NCBI RefSeq assembly: GCF_003116095.1
Contig: NZ_LGRA01000018.1
Span: forward strand, 830,749-894,748
Length of the DNA: 64,000 nucleotides
Reading direction: 5' to 3'
Source: Azospirillum sp. TSO35-2
GTDB lineage: Bacteria > Pseudomonadota > Alphaproteobacteria > Azospirillales > Azospirillaceae
The notes beneath the pieces are model-generated. The model searched no databases and was not told the origin of the DNA. It saw only the letters and a program-made list of their open reading frames with translations. This document shows positions 62,325-64,000 of this stretch, one piece after another. Position 1 is the stretch's first letter, and the number at the start of each line of letters is the position of its first letter. Both the position numbers and the translations under genes were made by a program.

Positions 62325-63158
62325 TCAGACCGCCGTCGCCTTCTTCACCCCGAAGCAATGCTCCGGCCCGGGGAAGGCGCGCGTCCGCACTTCGGCGGCG
62401 TAGGTCGCGGCGGCTTGGCCGACGGTTTCGCCCAGGTCGGCGTAGCGCTTGACGAATTTCGGGCGGAAGGCGCCGAACAGGCCCAGCATGTCGTCGGTGA
62501 CCAGCACCTGCCCGTCGCAGGCGGGCGAGCCGCCGATGCCGATGGTCGGGATCGCCACCTCTTCGGTGATGCGGCGGGCCAGCGGTTCCATGGTGCCTTC
62601 GATCACCAGGGTGAAGGCGCCGGCGTCGGCGATCGCGCGGGCGTCGGCGGCGATGCGTTCGGCGGCCTCGGCGTCGCGGCCGACGGCCTTGTAGCCGCCC
62701 AGCGTGTTCACCGACTGCGGCGTCAGCCCGACATGGCCCATCACCGGGATGCCGCGGGCGGTCAGGAAGGCCACCGTCTCCGCCATCTCCAGCCCGCCTT
62801 CCAGCTTGACCGCCTGGGCGCCGGTTTCCGCCATCACCCGGGCCGAGGCGCGGAAGGCGGCCTCCTTGCTTTCCTGGTAGCTGCCGAAGGGCAGGTCGAC
62901 CACGACGCAGGCCCGTTCCGACGCGCGGACCACCGCGGCGCCATGGGCGATCATCATGTCCAGCGTCACCGCCAGCGTGCTGTCCAGCCCATAGACCACC
63001 ATGCCCAGCGAGTCGCCGACCAGCAGCAGGTCGACATGCGGGTCGAGCAGCCGGGCGACCGGGGCGGTGTAGGCGGTCAGGCACACGATCGGCTCGCCGC
63101 CCTTGCGGGCGCGCAGCGCGGGGACCGAGTGGCGGGCGGTGAGGTTCGATGCGCTCAT
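62325..63158 (-). CDS. panB: 3-methyl-2-oxobutanoate hydroxymethyltransferase
   Basis: PanB makes ketopantoate for pantothenate and coenzyme A. The 277-residue protein has metal-binding Asp in [10 protein letters not shown], Asp in [14 protein letters not shown], and [15 protein letters not shown] with the catalytic Glu in VIEGTMEP. It stands alone here; panC is not in the window. Confidence 0.95.
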   Translation of the reverse strand: MSASNLTARHSVPALRARKGGEPIVCLTAYTAPVARLLDPHVDLLLVGDSLGMVVYGLDSTLAVTLDMMIAHGAAVVRASERACVVVDLPFGSYQESKEAAFRASARVMAETGAQAVKLEGGLEMAETVAFLTARGIPVMGHVGLTPQSVNTLGGYKAVGRDAEAAERIAADARAIADAGAFTLVIEGTMEPLARRITEEVAIPTIGIGGSPACDGQVLVTDDMLGLFGAFRPKFVKRYADLGETVGQAAATYAAEVRTRAFPGPEHCFGVKKATAV

Positions 63159-63367
63159 GACCGTTTTCCCTCTGGGCCGTCTTTCCTGGGCGTTCTGTCC
63201 TGGCGGGCTTTCGCCGACGACCCCGTCCGCCGATCGCCGTCCGCCGATCGTTGCGCGATCAATACGCGTGGCCTACGGACTGTGCCGGCAGCGAAAAAGC
63301 CGCTCATACACCAAAACCGCCCACGCGATGCTCGCGGGACGGTCGGGTGCAAGACACAAGGGGTCTT

Positions 63368-63388
63368 GGGCGCGCATGACACGCGCCC
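63368..63388. terminator. Hairpin downstream of rpsU
   Basis: GGGCGCG-CATGACA-CGCGCCC, 26 bp past the rpsU stop. No T-run follows in the minus direction; a second small hairpin (CAAGAC...GTCTTG) comes next. Weak call. Confidence 0.35.
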
Positions 63389-63413
63389 GTCTCAGGCGCC
63401 GAAGCGCCGTCGA

Positions 63414-63617
63414 TCAATAGCCCTCGCGTTCCATCCGCTTGCGGAGAAGCTTGCGGGTGCGGCGAACCGCCTCGGCCTTCTCACGCGCGCGCTTCTCCGA
63501 GGGCTTCTCGTAGTTGCGACGCAACTTCATTTCACGGAAAATGCCCTCGCGCTGCATCTTTTTCTTCAGCGCGCGGAGGGCCTGATCGACGTTGTTGTCT
63601 CGGACCAGAACTTGCAC
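63414..63617 (-). CDS. rpsU: 30S ribosomal protein S21
   Basis: S21 is a small, basic ribosomal protein near the mRNA exit platform. The 67-residue product ([22 protein letters not shown]...) ends in the usual Arg/Lys-rich helix ([16 protein letters not shown]). I chose the GTG at 63617, which gives the typical S21 N-terminus; GGAAGG lies about 13 nt upstream. A GTG 12 bp earlier (63629) would sit directly on that Shine-Dalgarno and is less likely. It is divergent from the deformylase gene. Confidence 0.93.
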   Translation of the reverse strand: MQVLVRDNNVDQALRALKKKMQREGIFREMKLRRNYEKPSEKRAREKAEAVRRTRKLLRKRMEREGY

Positions 63618-63811
63618 GTTTACCGTCACCCTTCCAAGTGGGTCGTGTTGCACCAAGGCAACAGACAGGCATGCGCGGCGGGCGCACCCCTTGTGTGGGC
63701 GCAGTGTGTAGCACGCTCCCCCGGCTTTGTGAAGGGGAGTCTTGTGATGGCGAGCGCGAGCGGGGCATGAAACGGTTGCCCCGCCGGCCTCGACACGCCA
63801 GATAATGAGGC

Positions 63812-64000
63812 ATGCCCGTGATTCCAATCGCCCGTATGGGCAATCCCATCCTCCGCGTCGTCGCGGATCCGGTGGCCGACCCGACCGATCCGGCCGTCGC
63901 CCGGCTGGCCGCCGACATGATCGCCACCATGCTGGACGCGCCCGGAGTCGGGCTCGCCGCGCCGCAGGTGTCGGAGTCGCGCCGGGTCATCGTCTTCCGC
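63812..64000 (+). CDS. def: Peptide deformylase, N-terminal part (runs off the window)
   Basis: The first 63 residues of a deformylase-like protein are present: [21 protein letters not shown] and motif 1 GVGLAAPQV (residues about 46-54). The metal-binding EGCLS and HExDH motifs lie beyond the window, so activity cannot be confirmed. TGAGG precedes the ATG by 2-6 nt. Confidence 0.85.
   Translation, partial: MPVIPIARMGNPILRVVADPVADPTDPAVARLAADMIATMLDAPGVGLAAPQVSESRRVIVFR

Overview
The window is about 70% G+C with tightly packed genes. Its gene content (radA-cvpA-purF, tpiA-secG-pyrG-kdsA, CheZ-type phosphatases, a bacteriophytochrome with an HWE kinase, MbfA, DUF2125 and ligase-associated PdeM) points to an alphaproteobacterium of the Rhodospirillales, most likely Azospirillum or a close relative. 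That assignment is inference from gene content. I see no rRNA, tRNA, CRISPR array, transposase or prophage; this looks like chromosomal backbone with a few insertions.

Layout. 1-4177 (minus): radA, cvpA, purF and the start of a short-chain dehydrogenase. 4346-6221 (plus): map, a NUDIX hydrolase and a DUF985 cupin with overlapping stop/start codons. 6443-13359 (minus): tpiA, secG, pyrG and kdsA, with a GDSL autotransporter esterase and a dienelactone hydrolase lying between pyrG and kdsA. 13704-18895: the iron exporter/ferritin MbfA, a MarR regulator, an OmpR/EnvZ-type two-component pair and a NarL-type response regulator. 19541-28190: uvrD, an unknown protein behind a perfect CRP-type palindrome, a secreted metallophosphoesterase, prmA, a TerB-like protein and aminopeptidase P. 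28455-30867: cheY followed by two different CheZ-like phosphatases. 31004-33504: bamD and recN. 33508-37991: LysR and NudK-like genes, then a bacteriophytochrome-HWE kinase-receiver protein. 38152-48955: TrmH, GNAT, MltA, an RsmB-like methyltransferase, pepA, holC, a hybrid kinase, a glutamine amidotransferase, DUF2125 and ChaC. 49137-54790: a chemoreceptor, a LysR/quinone oxidoreductase pair and an M1-like peptidase. 55015-56663: zur with a COG0523 zinc GTPase. 56920-62260: photolyase, pdeM, a [2Fe-2S] ferredoxin and the DEXH helicase. 62325-64000: panB, rpsU and the start of a peptide deformylase.

Strongest lead. The ferredoxin at 59340-59723 resembles the Shethna/FeSII protein that protects nitrogenase from oxygen. 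It sits in reverse orientation between helicase and pdeM, which normally belong together. It is preceded by a good sigma-54 -24/-12 element (59262-59277) and, about 120 bp before the expected transcription start and inside pdeM, by a TGT-N10-ACA site of the NifA type (59161-59176). It may therefore be a NifA/RpoN-controlled oxygen-protection gene.

Other leads. The first CheZ-like protein carries four repeats of a CheY-binding-like motif in its disordered tail, and the second ends in one more copy. A perfect TGTGA-N6-TCACA site lies before an unknown gene. A Zur-type palindrome covers the zur start codon. Several families of G+C-rich inverted-repeat elements occupy the gaps between genes, one of them forming the ribosome-binding region of map.
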